A stretch of DNA of 64,000 bases from Ruegeria sp. AD91A (GCF_003443535.1 NZ_CP031946.1:2979001-3043000), one strand, 5' to 3'; shown: positions 8,807 to 17,829, counted from the first letter of the stretch. Translations and numbers: made by a program. The notes: a model not told the origin generated them from the letters alone.

Positions 8807-9658
8807 ATGCAGCACGCGTCTCCGAAACCTCCATTTGGCACCTACGCTCTCTCAACTCGGGTGGAAAGATTGCGCCGGTGGTCTGAAGGTATGCCGCGTC
8901 AATGGATGTCGTCCGGAATTCGAAGGGTATTGATGGCTTCTCAGCGAGAGCCTTACGATGTTGAAGTGTTCGGCGGGCAGAAATGCCGATTGTACCCTTC
9001 AGACAACTGGGCCGAACGTCGAGTCATAACCGGATCGCAATTCTTTGATCTGGATGAGCGTCAATCACTGGCCAACCATATATCGCAGGGCTCTGGTGAT
9101 TATGTCTTTGTCGACGCTGGTGCGAATGTCGGGCATTACACCCTGTGGGTCAGATCAGTTGCGCAGAAGTTTGGGCGCAACCTAAGGGCTCTGGCTGTTG
9201 AGCCGGATCCGGTCAACAAGGCCCGTCTCGGTACCAATCTGGCTGCCAATCAAGCCAGTGAAGTCACTCATTGCGATAAAGCACTGTCTGACAAACCGGG
9301 TGAGGTGTGGTTCGAATCTGCGAATCTCGGTGACAGGGGTCGCGCCAAAGTTGCCGAGTCGGGCGATCTGTGCGTTCAGGCGTTTCCGTTGCTGGACGCC
9401 ATACGCGATGCCGGGCTGACCAGGGTTGATGCGATGAAAATGGATATTGAAGGCCAGGAAATCCGCGTATTGCGCGCTTTTTTTGAAGATGCCCCGCGGG
9501 AGATCTGGCCTGAAGTGCTGCTGATAGAAATCAAGCATTCGGACGATGGGCTTGACCAGATCTTGAATAAGGCAGGTTACGTGGCCAGTTTTGCAAACAA
9601 CACCAACGGCGTGTACAGACTCAATAAAAGCACCGCGTCCGGCGGCACGAAGGAATAA
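8807..9658 (+). CDS. FkbM family SAM-dependent methyltransferase
   Basis: Probably O-methylates a sugar or other small acceptor with S-adenosylmethionine. The 283-residue protein has motif I FVDAGANVGHYTLWV, the acidic ALAVEPDP after strand beta-2, and MKMDIEGQEIRVLRA, the standard FkbM signature. I start at ATG 8807 because PPFGTYA and the RLYPSDNWAERRVITG segment align from memory with roseobacter FkbM proteins; no clear Shine-Dalgarno site precedes it, and ATG 8933 with GAAGGG upstream is an alternative. The gene sits between dnaK and dnaJ with only three bases to the dnaJ ATG, an unusual place for a methyltransferase; its codon use looks less GC-biased than its neighbours. Confidence 0.85.
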   Translation: MQHASPKPPFGTYALSTRVERLRRWSEGMPRQWMSSGIRRVLMASQREPYDVEVFGGQKCRLYPSDNWAERRVITGSQFFDLDERQSLANHISQGSGDYVFVDAGANVGHYTLWVRSVAQKFGRNLRALAVEPDPVNKARLGTNLAANQASEVTHCDKALSDKPGEVWFESANLGDRGRAKVAESGDLCVQAFPLLDAIRDAGLTRVDAMKMDIEGQEIRVLRAFFEDAPREIWPEVLLIEIKHSDDGLDQILNKAGYVASFANNTNGVYRLNKSTASGGTKE

Positions 9659-9661
9659 CAA

Positions 9662-10810
9662 ATGTCAAAGCGCGACTACTATGAAGTGCTCGGCGTGTCC
9701 AAGGGCGCTTCGGCGGACGAGATCAAGAAGGGTTTTCGCAGGAAAGCCAAAGAGCTGCATCCTGACCGCAACAAGGACAACCCGGATGCTGAGGCGCAGT
9801 TCAAGGAAGCCAACGAGGCTTATGATGTTCTGCGCGATGCCGAAAAAAAGGCTGCTTATGATCGCTTTGGTCATGCTGCTTTTGAAAACGGCATGGGCGG
9901 AGGCGGTCGCCCAGGTGGCGGCTTTGGCGGGCAAGGCGATTTCTCCAGCGCATTCTCGGATGTGTTTGACGACCTGTTCGGTGATTTCATGGGTGGTCAA
10001 CGGGGTGGCGGCGGGCGTCGCGCCGCGCGCGGCTCGGACCTGCGCTTCAACCTGCGTGTGACGCTGGAAGAGGCATTCTCTGGCCTGCAAAAAACCATAA
10101 ATGTGCCAACGGCTGTGGCGTGTTCATCTTGCGACGGCACCGGGGCCGAAGGTGGCGTTGAGCCCACTTCCTGCCCCACCTGTTCAGGCATGGGGAAAGT
10201 ACGGGCACAACAGGGCTTCTTTACGGTGGAACGAACCTGCCCGACCTGTTCGGGACTGGGTCAGATCATCAAGAACCCTTGTAAATCCTGTCAGGGGGCT
10301 GGCCGGGTCGAAAAAGACCGTGCTTTGTCGGTGAACATCCCTGCTGGTGTCGAAACCGGAACGCGCATTCGCCTGGCGGGCGAAGGTGAGGCCGGACTGC
10401 GTGGTGGTCCTCCGGGCGATCTGTACATTTTCGTGGAAGTATCCGAGCACAAACTGTTCGAACGTGACAGCGTCAATCTCTATTGCCGCGTGCCGGTCAG
10501 CATGGCAAAGGCGGCGTTGGGCGGATCGATCGAGGTTCCGACCATCGATGGCGGCCGCGGCCGCGTTCAGATTCCAGCCGGAAGCCAGTCGGGTCGGCAA
10601 ATGCGCCTGCGCGGAAAAGGCATGCCAGCGCTGCGCGGCGGTGGCGTCGGCGACATGTTCATTGAACTGGCCGTGGAAACCCCGGTCAACCTGACCAGCC
10701 GCCAGAAAGAGCTGCTGCGCGAGTTTGATGATCTGGGCGAAGACAACCATCCGGAATCAAAAAGCTTTTTCTCATCCGTCAAATCCTTCTGGGACGGAAT
10801 GAAAGGCTGA
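9662..10810 (+). CDS. dnaJ: Chaperone DnaJ (Hsp40)
   Basis: Hsp40 co-chaperone that delivers clients to DnaK and stimulates its ATPase. The 382-residue protein has a J domain with HPD at residues 33-35, a Gly/Phe-rich linker (about 76-115), a zinc domain with four CxxCxGxG repeats ([32 protein letters not shown]) and the two beta-sandwich client domains. This is the full type-I DnaJ layout. AAGGA lies eight bases before the ATG, inside the end of the methyltransferase gene. Because of the stem-loop behind dnaK and the inserted gene, its expression may be set apart from that of dnaK. Confidence 0.98.
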   Translation: MSKRDYYEVLGVSKGASADEIKKGFRRKAKELHPDRNKDNPDAEAQFKEANEAYDVLRDAEKKAAYDRFGHAAFENGMGGGGRPGGGFGGQGDFSSAFSDVFDDLFGDFMGGQRGGGGRRAARGSDLRFNLRVTLEEAFSGLQKTINVPTAVACSSCDGTGAEGGVEPTSCPTCSGMGKVRAQQGFFTVERTCPTCSGLGQIIKNPCKSCQGAGRVEKDRALSVNIPAGVETGTRIRLAGEGEAGLRGGPPGDLYIFVEVSEHKLFERDSVNLYCRVPVSMAKAALGGSIEVPTIDGGRGRVQIPAGSQSGRQMRLRGKGMPALRGGGVGDMFIELAVETPVNLTSRQKELLREFDDLGEDNHPESKSFFSSVKSFWDGMKG

Positions 10811-10824
10811 GATCGTGCACTGAT

Positions 10825-10839
10825 GGGGGCTCTTCCCCC
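10825..10839 (+). terminator. Small hairpin after dnaJ
   Basis: GGGGG-CTCTT-CCCCC forms a compact stem 14 bases after the dnaJ stop. It has no T tract. Together with the following REP-like palindrome it probably protects or ends the dnaJ message. Confidence 0.4.
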
Positions 10840-10859
10840 GCAGCCTTAGGTCGATTCCC

Positions 10860-10922
10860 CCGGGATATTGATGGCCAGATGAAGCAAGGGACTCGTTCTT
10901 CATCTGGCTAAAAATATCCCGG
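10860..10922. repeat. REP-like palindromic element (two inverted units)
   Basis: CCGGGATATT (10860-10869) pairs with AATATCCCGG (10913-10922), and GGCCAGATGAAG (10873-10884) pairs, with one end mismatch, with CTTCATCTGGCT (10898-10909), so nearly the whole 63 bases folds into one long hairpin. A single unit of the same sequence, GGATATTATTAGCCAGATGAAG with 21 of 22 positions matching the right arm read backwards, occurs at 60703-60724. From memory such GATATTT-GCCAGATGAAG units are frequent at gene ends in roseobacters. Confidence 0.7.
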
Positions 10923-11055
10923 AGCGCGAGGCAGAGCCGCGCTGGACACTATTATTCGCATAGTGTTTTGGCCTTAGCAGAAAGCTGAAAGTGGCAATAC
11001 GTCTTGGAAATTGAGTCTTGATTCTGATCCTCGACCCTGAGATTGTCCGCCTCAA

Positions 11056-11142
11056 CCGTTGGGGTGCCCTGTAACAGGGCTGAGAGGCGCAATCGCGTTA
11101 ACCCATCGAACCTGATCCGGGCAATTCCGGCGTAGGGAACGG
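11056..11142 (+). promoter_or_regulatory. TPP riboswitch (THI-box)
   Basis: The aptamer core is complete: GGGGTGCCC and GGGCTGAGA (CTGAGA pyrimidine sensor at 11080-11085), then GAACCTGATCCGG (11108-11120) and CGTAGGGA (11131-11138). Outer stem P1 is CCGTT (11056-11060) with AACGG (11138-11142). It lies 57 bases before thiD. Downstream, CGTTGC (11172-11177) can pair with GCAACG (11192-11197), which covers the thiD Shine-Dalgarno GGAG at 11189-11192, so control is most likely at translation start. The family switches off thiamine genes when TPP binds. Confidence 0.95.
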
Positions 11143-11199
11143 TCTCTTGAACACAGACGTTTTCCTTACTCCGTTGCCCAAAGAAGATGGAGCAACGAC

Positions 11200-12003
11200 A
11201 TGGCGGCAATTGCCCTGACCATAGCAGGATCTGATAGCGGCGGTGGCGCGGGCATTCAGGCCGACCTAAAGGCTATGTCAGCGCTGGGTGTTTTTGGGGC
11301 GAGTGTCATCACCGCCGTGACCGCGCAGAACACGCAAGCTGTCACCGCGGTGCATGGGATTCCACTGGATGTCATTGCTGCCCAAATTGAGACGGTTCTG
11401 AGTGATCTGGACGTCAAGGCCGTCAAAATCGGCATGCTCGCGACACCTGAGATCATTCATACTGTCGCCAGGGGTTTAGCGGTGTTTGAAGGTCCTGTCG
11501 TTCTTGATCCGGTTATGATCGCCAAATCCGGCGATGCCCTGCTGGCAAAGGAGGCGGTCCGGACGCTACGCGATGTGTTGTTGCCAATGGCGACGGTTCT
11601 CACGCCAAATCTGCCTGAGGCGGCGTGTCTGCTGAACACGCAATCGGCGGAAACCCCGGAAGAGATGGCCGAACAGGGCCAGGCATTGTGCGCCTTGGGC
11701 GCGGATGCAGTAGTTATGAAAGGCGGACACGGGTCGGGTGATATCTGCCACGATATGCTGATTGATCCTTCGGGTACCGTGGCCGAGTTTCAGGCCCCGC
11801 GTCAGGATACGAAAAACACCCATGGGACAGGGTGTACTTTGTCGTCGTCCATCACTGCCGGTTTGGCTAATGGGTTGGCCCTGAGGGGCGCAGTTGCGCA
11901 GGCGCATGACTATCTGCAAGGGGCCATCGCGCGCGCGGATGAGTTGAATGTCGGCGCTGGGCACGGCCCGGTGCATCATTTCCACCGGGTTTGGCCCTCG
12001 TGA
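11200..12003 (+). CDS. thiD: Hydroxymethylpyrimidine/phosphomethylpyrimidine kinase
   Basis: Phosphorylates 4-amino-5-hydroxymethyl-2-methylpyrimidine twice to give HMP-PP, the pyrimidine half of thiamine. The 267-residue ribokinase-fold protein starts with ALTIAGSDSGGGAGIQADLKA and ends with the catalytic NTHGTGCTLSSSI anion-hole motif. It is the first gene after the TPP riboswitch, with GGAG eight bases before the ATG inside the predicted switching hairpin. Its stop overlaps the thiO GTG (GTGA), so the operon is coupled from the start. With no thiC in the window, the pyrimidine it uses may come from salvage by TenA and the ABC transporter downstream. Confidence 0.96.
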   Translation: MAAIALTIAGSDSGGGAGIQADLKAMSALGVFGASVITAVTAQNTQAVTAVHGIPLDVIAAQIETVLSDLDVKAVKIGMLATPEIIHTVARGLAVFEGPVVLDPVMIAKSGDALLAKEAVRTLRDVLLPMATVLTPNLPEAACLLNTQSAETPEEMAEQGQALCALGADAVVMKGGHGSGDICHDMLIDPSGTVAEFQAPRQDTKNTHGTGCTLSSSITAGLANGLALRGAVAQAHDYLQGAIARADELNVGAGHGPVHHFHRVWPS

Positions 12004-12977
12004 CGCTTTGGTCTGTCATAGGAGCAGGGGTTGCCGGTCTTGCCGTTGCCAGCGAACTGGCGTCGCGCGGTGCGAAAGTGCAGATATTCGACCCCGGCGG
12101 GCCACCGGGCCCGCATGGCTGTTCGTGGTGGGCCGGGGGAATGCTGGCACCGTGGTGCGAATATGAAAACGCGGAAGAACCGGTGCTGCGCCTGGGGCAG
12201 TCTGCGATCGAATGGTGGGCCCAACGCACCAAGGTGGCTCAGCGGGGAACGGTTGTTGTCGCGAGCGCCCGTGATGTGCCGGACCTGCACCGCTTCGCGC
12301 GTCGAACAAAAGAGTTCACAATGGTCAAACGGGCAAAAATATCCGAATTAGAGCCTGATCTGGCGGGGTTTGGCCAGGGCCTGTTCTTCGAACACGAAGC
12401 CCATGTCGATCCGCGCCAGGCGCTGCGCGATCTGCATCGTCAATTGCTAAGCCAGGGCGTGGAGTTCCACCGGAAACTGGCACCTGCCCAGCTGGAAAAT
12501 GCCATTGACTGCCGTGGTCTTCACGCGCGCGAATACCTGCATGATCTGCGCGGCGTGAAGGGCGAGATGTTGGTTATTCGATGCCCTGACGTGGAACTGA
12601 CACGCCCGGTTCGATTGCTGCACCCGCGGATGCCGCTCTATATCGTTCCGCGCGGCGACGGCGTCTATATGTTGGGTGCGACCATGATCGAATCCGAGGA
12701 TAGCGGTCGCATCACCGCCCGTTCGATGCTGGAACTGCTCAGCGCAGCCTATGCCGTGAACCCGGCTTTTGGCGAAGCTGAAGTTTTGGAGATAGGCGTC
12801 GATCTGCGCCCCGCCTTCCCTGACAACTTGCCGCGTATCCGACGTTTGGGCCGGACGATCTATGCCAACGGGCTCTATCGCCACGGGTATCTGCTGGCAC
12901 CGGCACTGGCGCGGGGCGTTGCGGATCTGGCGCTGGACAACACACATTCGGAGATGGTCGATGAAGATCGTGCTTAA
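12000..12977 (+). CDS. thiO: Glycine oxidase ThiO
   Basis: FAD enzyme that oxidises glycine to the imine (dehydroglycine) used by ThiG for the thiazole ring. The protein (about 325 residues) begins with the FAD dinucleotide fold VIGAGVAGLAVASELASRG and has the DAO-family segments CSWWAGGMLAPW and, near the end, LYRHGYLLAPALA. I use GTG 12000, which gives the GTGA overlap with thiD; a TTG nine bases earlier is in frame. The presence of thiO and absence of thiH fits an aerobic route. The last 17 bases overlap thiS. Confidence 0.9.
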   Translation: MTLWSVIGAGVAGLAVASELASRGAKVQIFDPGGPPGPHGCSWWAGGMLAPWCEYENAEEPVLRLGQSAIEWWAQRTKVAQRGTVVVASARDVPDLHRFARRTKEFTMVKRAKISELEPDLAGFGQGLFFEHEAHVDPRQALRDLHRQLLSQGVEFHRKLAPAQLENAIDCRGLHAREYLHDLRGVKGEMLVIRCPDVELTRPVRLLHPRMPLYIVPRGDGVYMLGATMIESEDSGRITARSMLELLSAAYAVNPAFGEAEVLEIGVDLRPAFPDNLPRIRRLGRTIYANGLYRHGYLLAPALARGVADLALDNTHSEMVDEDRA

Positions 12978-13155
12978 CGGCGAGGCGCGCGAGGTGCACG
13001 CCGAAACCCTGTCGGAATTGTTGGAAGAATGTGGTTTCTCGGGTCGTGTGGCGACCGCCGTGAACGAAGATTTCGTGCCCTCAAGCCTGCGCATCGCTCA
13101 CAAATTGGCTGAAGGCGACCGGGTTGAAGTTGTCGCTCCGATGCAGGGGGGCTGA
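12961..13155 (+). CDS. thiS: Sulfur carrier protein ThiS
   Basis: Small ubiquitin-like protein of 64 residues, [12 protein letters not shown] to a carboxyl-terminal GG. The terminal glycine is adenylated by ThiF and converted to a thiocarboxylate that gives sulfur to the thiazole in ThiG. The beta-grasp pattern and the closing [12 protein letters not shown] are typical. The ATG lies within the end of thiO and thiG begins two bases after its stop. The size is exactly that of the family. Confidence 0.95.
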   Translation: MKIVLNGEAREVHAETLSELLEECGFSGRVATAVNEDFVPSSLRIAHKLAEGDRVEVVAPMQGG

Positions 13156-13157
13156 AG

Positions 13158-13922
13158 ATGAAGACGTTTTACGGCACTGAACTGCCCAACCCGCTGATGC
13201 TGGGCACGGCGCAATATCCAAGCCCGGCCATTCTGGAAAACGCCTTCCGCGAAAGCGGCGCAGGCGTTGCGACGGTTTCCCTTCGGCGCGAAGCGGGTGC
13301 GGGCCAGACCTTTTGGAACATGATCCGCGACTTGGGTGTACGCATCCTGCCCAACACCGCCGGTTGCCATACGGTGAAAGAGGCCGTGACGACTGCCCAT
13401 ATGGCCCGCGAAGTGTTTGAGACCCGATGGGTCAAGCTGGAACTCATCGGACACACGGACAGCCTGCAACCAGACGTTTTCCAACTGGTCGAAGCCGCGC
13501 GCATTCTGACCGAGGACGGGTTTCAGGTTTTTCCATACACCACCGATGACCTGATCGTGGGGGAACGCCTGCTTGAAGCGGGGTGCGAGGTGCTGATGCC
13601 CTGGGGTGCGCCTATCGGGTCCGGGCGTGGTTTGAACAACGAATATGCCCTACGCGCGATGCGGGCCGAGTTTTCTGACATACCCCTGGTCGTGGATGCC
13701 GGTATCGGCTTGCCCAGCCACGCGGCCCACGCGATGGAACTGGGCTATGACGCGGTTCTGCTCAACACCGCTGTGGCCCGCGCCGGAGATCCTGTTGTGA
13801 TGGCCAGAGCAATGGCGCAGGCAACCCTTGCCGGGCAGTTGGCCCATCAGGCAGACCCGATCGAGGCGCGCGATATGGCTGAACCTTCCACTCCCGTTGT
13901 TGGAAAGGCATTCCTGTCATGA
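13158..13922 (+). CDS. thiG: Thiazole synthase ThiG
   Basis: Joins 1-deoxy-D-xylulose-5-phosphate, dehydroglycine and ThiS thiocarboxylate into the thiazole phosphate. The TIM-barrel protein of 254 residues carries [11 protein letters not shown], the WVKLELIG segment with the substrate-binding lysine, [15 protein letters not shown] and [20 protein letters not shown] split over the phosphate loop. It overlaps thiE by four bases. Dxs, which makes its sugar-phosphate substrate, is encoded at the right end of the same window. Confidence 0.97.
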   Translation: MKTFYGTELPNPLMLGTAQYPSPAILENAFRESGAGVATVSLRREAGAGQTFWNMIRDLGVRILPNTAGCHTVKEAVTTAHMAREVFETRWVKLELIGHTDSLQPDVFQLVEAARILTEDGFQVFPYTTDDLIVGERLLEAGCEVLMPWGAPIGSGRGLNNEYALRAMRAEFSDIPLVVDAGIGLPSHAAHAMELGYDAVLLNTAVARAGDPVVMARAMAQATLAGQLAHQADPIEARDMAEPSTPVVGKAFLS

Positions 13923-14515
13923 CGCTGGACCGTTTCTATCCAATCTTTGATCACTCGGACTGGCTGCGGCGGATGCTGCCGCTGGGCGTGAAACTGGTGC
14001 AGCTGCGCGTCAAGGATCAGCCAGACGAAGTGGTGCGCGACCAGATCGCAGTCTCCCGCGATCTGTGCCGCGACTATGGGGCGGTTCTGGTTATCAATGA
14101 CTATTGGCAGCACGCGATCGATCTGGGTTGCGACTGGATTCATCTGGGACAGGAAGATCTGGACGATGCAGACCTGAAAGCCATTCGAAAAGCGGGTCTG
14201 AAACTGGGTGTTTCCACCCATGACGATGATGAGCTTGAGCGTGTACTGGCCATGGATCCCGACTACGTGGCCCTGGGTCCAGTCTACCCCACCATTCTGA
14301 AAAAGATGAAATGGCATCAGCAGGGCCTGCCCCGCGTAACGGAATGGAAGGTGCGGGTCGGTGGTATTCCTTTGGTTGGTATTGGTGGGATGAGTGTTCA
14401 GCGCGCGGCAGGTGTGCTGGAGGCCGGGGCGGACATTGTCTCGGCGGTCACGGACATCACACTGAATGCCGACCCCGAAGCCCGGCTGCGCGCGTGGATT
14501 GAGGTCACACGATGA
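13919..14515 (+). CDS. thiE: Thiamine phosphate synthase
   Basis: Couples HMP-PP with thiazole phosphate to form thiamine monophosphate. The 198-residue TIM-barrel protein shows [18 protein letters not shown] (pyrophosphate/Mg site), [31 protein letters not shown] and a closing [11 protein letters not shown] phosphate loop. It begins within thiG and its stop overlaps the thiF ATG, so expression is coupled. The form with [17 protein letters not shown] around residue 125 is the one usual in this family of bacteria. Confidence 0.96.
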   Translation: MTLDRFYPIFDHSDWLRRMLPLGVKLVQLRVKDQPDEVVRDQIAVSRDLCRDYGAVLVINDYWQHAIDLGCDWIHLGQEDLDDADLKAIRKAGLKLGVSTHDDDELERVLAMDPDYVALGPVYPTILKKMKWHQQGLPRVTEWKVRVGGIPLVGIGGMSVQRAAGVLEAGADIVSAVTDITLNADPEARLRAWIEVTR

Positions 14516-15477
14516 GCCGATATGCCCGCCAGACGCTTCTGCCCGAAGTTGGGGCGCAAGGGCAGGCACGACTGTCAGCGGCCCGTGTTCTGGTCGTCGG
14601 TGCGGGCGGTCTTGCTGCACCGGTTCTGCCGCTTTTGGCGGGGGCCGGGGTCGGACAAGTAACGATACTGGATGGTGACACCGTCGATCTGTCGAACCTG
14701 CACCGTCAAACGTTTTTCTCCGAGGCCGATTGCGGGCAATCCAAGGCGGAAACCGCCGCCGCCCGTTGTCGCGCGCTGAATGGTGAAACTGATGTCACCG
14801 GTTTGAATCAGGTTCTGACTGGCGAGAACGCGCCTGAAATGGTCTCGCGAGCTGATATCATTCTGGATTGCGCTGACAGCTACGCGGCCAGCTACATCCT
14901 GTCGGATACTTGTCTGGCGCAAGGCAAGCCTTTGATCAGTGCCTCGGTTCTGGGGCTTTCGGGATATGTGGGTGGGTTCTGCGGTGGGGGCCCATCCCTG
15001 CGCGCTGTCTTTCCCGATGCGCCGGACAGTGGCGCCAGCTGCGCCACTGCGGGGGTTCTGGGCCCCGTGGTTGGCGTGATCGGGGCGATGCAAGCGCAGA
15101 TGGCGCTTAACGTGATCCTTGGGCTTGATCCCTCGCCCCTTGGGCAGTTGGTTCAATATGACGCAAGAACCCTGCGTAGCACCGGGTTTCGCTTTGATGA
15201 TGCACCCGAGCCCGACAGCTGCTTTCGCTTTCTGTCCACAAGCCAGCTGAAGGACACGGATCAAATAATCGAGCTACGCAGTTCGCAGGAAGAGCCCGCA
15301 CCCGCCCATTCGAACGCGACGCGCATATCACCGGATAACTTACACGAAATAGACCCTAACAAAGGAAAACGGCTGGTGATTTGCTGTGCCACCGGTCTGC
15401 GTGCATGGCGCGCCGCCGAACAGATTCAACCAGATTGGCCGGGCGAGATTGTCCTCGTCGCGGCTTCAACCTCGTGA
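14512..15477 (+). CDS. thiF: ThiF/MoeB-type adenylyltransferase with rhodanese-like tail
   Basis: E1-like enzyme expected to adenylate the ThiS carboxyl terminus. The 321 residues hold an ATP site VLVVGAGGLAAPVL (27-40), the DGDTVDLSNLHRQ block (54-66) and the catalytic-aspartate region DCADS (119-123). A carboxyl tail from about 245 contains ICCATGLRAWRAAEQ (290-304), like a rhodanese active-site loop with Cys291/Cys292, which may carry the sulfur. The usual CxxC zinc pairs of E. coli ThiF and MoeB are not seen: the stretch corresponding to CYRCLFP reads GPSLRAVFP. Placement between thiE and the transporter supports a thiamine role. Confidence 0.85.
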   Translation: MSRYARQTLLPEVGAQGQARLSAARVLVVGAGGLAAPVLPLLAGAGVGQVTILDGDTVDLSNLHRQTFFSEADCGQSKAETAAARCRALNGETDVTGLNQVLTGENAPEMVSRADIILDCADSYAASYILSDTCLAQGKPLISASVLGLSGYVGGFCGGGPSLRAVFPDAPDSGASCATAGVLGPVVGVIGAMQAQMALNVILGLDPSPLGQLVQYDARTLRSTGFRFDDAPEPDSCFRFLSTSQLKDTDQIIELRSSQEEPAPAHSNATRISPDNLHEIDPNKGKRLVICCATGLRAWRAAEQIQPDWPGEIVLVAASTS

Positions 15478-15497
15478 AGAAAAAGGAAACGCGAGAC

Positions 15498-16433
15498 ATG
15501 AAAAAGCTGATGACAGCCATCGCCCTTCTGGCCGCCGCGCCAGCATGGGCCGAAGACCAGATGACCGTCCTGCTGGACTGGTTCATCAACCCTGACCATG
15601 GTCCCATCATCGTGGCGCAGGAAAACGGCTATTTTGCCGAACAGGGGCTTGAGGTCGAGATCGTTCCGCCCGCCGATCCGTCCGCCCCGCCACGCTTGGT
15701 GGCTGCCGGTCAGGCTGATCTGGCAGTGTCTTACCAACCGCAATTGCACCTGCAGATTCACGAGGGCTTGCCCTTGAAGCGCGTTGGAACATTGGTCGCA
15801 ACACCACTGAACTGTCTTCTGGTGCTGGAAGACGGGCCAATCAAGTCGCCGGCCGACCTCAAGGGTAAAAAAATCGGGTTCTCGGTTGCAGGGGTGGAAG
15901 AAGCCATCCTTGGTACCGTTCTGGGCAAATATGGTGTTGCTCTGGACGATGTTGAACTGATCAACGTCAACTTTTCCCTCTCGCCGTCGCTGATGACCGG
16001 CCAGGTGGATGCGGTCATTGGCGCATATCGCAACTTCGAGCTGAACCAGATGGATATCGAAGGTCGTCCCGGCACCTGCTTCTACATCGAGGAAGAGGGC
16101 GTTCCGTCTTATGACGAACTGATCTATGTCGCCAACCCGGATACGATGGACAAGGACAAGATTGCCAGGTTCCTCGCCGCGACAGAAAAAGCGACTCAAT
16201 ATATCGTCAACAATCCGGAGAAAAGCTGGGAGATCTTTGCGGCCACCTCGCCCGAACTTCAGGACGATCTGAATGCCCGCGCCTGGGTTGATACACTGCC
16301 GCGCTTTGCACTGCGTCCGGCAGGTTTTGATGCCGGTCGTTATGCTCGGTTCGAAACCTTCCTGAACGAAAGCGGGATGATCGACAGCGTCCTTCCGGTC
16401 AGTGACATCACCATCGACGTGACCGCGCAATGA
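15498..16433 (+). CDS. thiY: Thiamine-precursor ABC transporter, substrate-binding protein (ThiY-like)
   Basis: Periplasmic binding protein of the NMT1/THI5-like family, probably binding formylaminopyrimidine or a related HMP precursor. ATG 15498 begins a clear signal peptide MKKLMTAIALLAAAPAWA with cleavage before EDQ; AAGGAA lies nine bases upstream. The mature part has LLDWFINPDHGPIIVAQENG and the LAVSYQPQLHL ligand loop. It is followed with a four-base overlap by tenA, then ATPase and permease genes, the arrangement of the ThiXYZ-TenA salvage system. Length 311 residues is normal. Confidence 0.88.
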   Translation: MKKLMTAIALLAAAPAWAEDQMTVLLDWFINPDHGPIIVAQENGYFAEQGLEVEIVPPADPSAPPRLVAAGQADLAVSYQPQLHLQIHEGLPLKRVGTLVATPLNCLLVLEDGPIKSPADLKGKKIGFSVAGVEEAILGTVLGKYGVALDDVELINVNFSLSPSLMTGQVDAVIGAYRNFELNQMDIEGRPGTCFYIEEEGVPSYDELIYVANPDTMDKDKIARFLAATEKATQYIVNNPEKSWEIFAATSPELQDDLNARAWVDTLPRFALRPAGFDAGRYARFETFLNESGMIDSVLPVSDITIDVTAQ

Positions 16434-17104
16434 GCAACTATGGCAAAGCCTTTGCGCTGATGCGTGATGCTGCGGCGGGGCCGTGGCGGGATTATACCCG
16501 CCACGCCTTCGTGGAGGGCATGAAAGATGGAACGCTGCCGCGCGAGGCGTTTCTGCACTACCTGCGGCAGGATTATGTGTTCCTTATCCACTTCAGCCGC
16601 GCGTGGGCCTTGGCGGTGGTGAAATCGGAAACGCATGAAGAAATGCTTGCCGCATCGCGAACCGCGAACGGTTTGATCAGCGAAGAGATGAAACTGCATA
16701 TCGGTATCTGCGCGGCAGAAGGCATCTCGCAGGCTGAGCTGTTTGCCACACCGGAGCGTCACGAGAATCTGGCCTATACCCGTTTTGTCCTGGAAGCAGG
16801 CTACAGCGGAGACCTTCTGGATCTGCTAGCGGCGCTTGTTCCTTGCGTCATGGGATATGGTGAGATCGGTACGCGTCTGTCCGCTGAAGAAACTTCGGGG
16901 ACATATCGCGGCTGGATCGACACTTATGCTGGCGAAGACTACCAAGACGCATGTGCGGCGGTCGGCGAGTTGCTGGATCAGGCTCTAACAAGACGCATTG
17001 GGGCAGATTTTCAGGATTCGCCACGCTGGGATCGACTGTGCCAGACCTTCCGCAAGGCGACAGAGCTTGAGGTTGACTTCTGGCAGATGGGTTTGACTCC
17101 ATGA
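16430..17104 (+). CDS. tenA: Aminopyrimidine aminohydrolase TenA
   Basis: Hydrolyses aminomethyl-pyrimidine from degraded thiamine to HMP, allowing salvage. The 224-residue all-helical protein has the family features HYLRQDYVFLIHFSRAWAL near residue 45 and the LVPCVMGYGEIG block with the catalytic cysteine near residue 138. It overlaps the ThiY-like gene before it and the ATPase gene after it by four bases each. Its place inside the transporter operon is the usual one for pyrimidine salvage. Confidence 0.94.
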   Translation: MSNYGKAFALMRDAAAGPWRDYTRHAFVEGMKDGTLPREAFLHYLRQDYVFLIHFSRAWALAVVKSETHEEMLAASRTANGLISEEMKLHIGICAAEGISQAELFATPERHENLAYTRFVLEAGYSGDLLDLLAALVPCVMGYGEIGTRLSAEETSGTYRGWIDTYAGEDYQDACAAVGELLDQALTRRIGADFQDSPRWDRLCQTFRKATELEVDFWQMGLTP

Positions 17105-17829
17105 CCCCTGCGCCCGATCTGACCATCAGCGGTACCGCCACGATCGACGGCGCGACCCTGTTTGCGCCGCTGTCCCTGACCCTTGGGGCCGGGGCGTGGA
17201 CGTGCCTGCTGGGCGGTTCGGGCGTGGGAAAAACCACAATTCTGCGGTTGATTGCCGGGCTCGAGACCGGGGCGGTTTTTGCTGGTCGAATCACGGCCAG
17301 TGATGGCTTTCCGGTATCTGGGCGTGTCTCATACATGGCTCAGGATGATCTTCTGTTGCCCTGGGCAACCGTCGCGCAGAATGTCTCTCTGGGCGCGCGT
17401 TTGCGTGGTGAAACCGTTGATCTTGATCGACGCGACCGCCTTATCGAACGTATGCGGCTGCAGGATCACATGAACAAGAAGCCCAACGCGTTGTCCGGTG
17501 GGCAACGCCAGCGTGTCGCTTTGGCCCGGACCTTGATGGAAGACCGCCCCGTTGTTTTGCTGGACGAGCCCTTTTCGGCGCTCGATGCCCGCACCCGCGC
17601 TGACATGCAGGAACTGGCCGCCGAAGCTTTGAACGGCCGCACCGTCCTTCTTGTGACACATGATCCGGCGGAAGCTGCGCGTTTGGGGCAATCCATCGTA
17701 GTGATGACTGAACACGGATTGACGCCCTGCGATCCGCCGCACGCCCCGGCCCCGCGCAGCGTGGACGACTTGGAGACATTGGAAACCCAAGGTGCCTTGC
17801 TGCGTCTTCTCCGTGAGAGCGCGGCATGA
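17101..17829 (+). CDS. thiZ: Thiamine-precursor ABC transporter ATPase (ThiZ-like)
   Basis: ABC ATPase of 242 residues that powers the pyrimidine importer. Walker A is GGSGVGKTT, the Q-loop region reads SYMAQDDLLLPWATV, the signature is LSGGQRQRVALARTL, and Walker B is VVLLDEPFSALD, followed by the switch histidine in LLVTHDPAEAA. It belongs to the nitrate/taurine/HMP importer type. Overlaps of four bases with tenA and with the permease gene bind it to the operon under the TPP riboswitch. Confidence 0.9.
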   Translation: MTPAPDLTISGTATIDGATLFAPLSLTLGAGAWTCLLGGSGVGKTTILRLIAGLETGAVFAGRITASDGFPVSGRVSYMAQDDLLLPWATVAQNVSLGARLRGETVDLDRRDRLIERMRLQDHMNKKPNALSGGQRQRVALARTLMEDRPVVLLDEPFSALDARTRADMQELAAEALNGRTVLLVTHDPAEAARLGQSIVVMTEHGLTPCDPPHAPAPRSVDDLETLETQGALLRLLRESAA

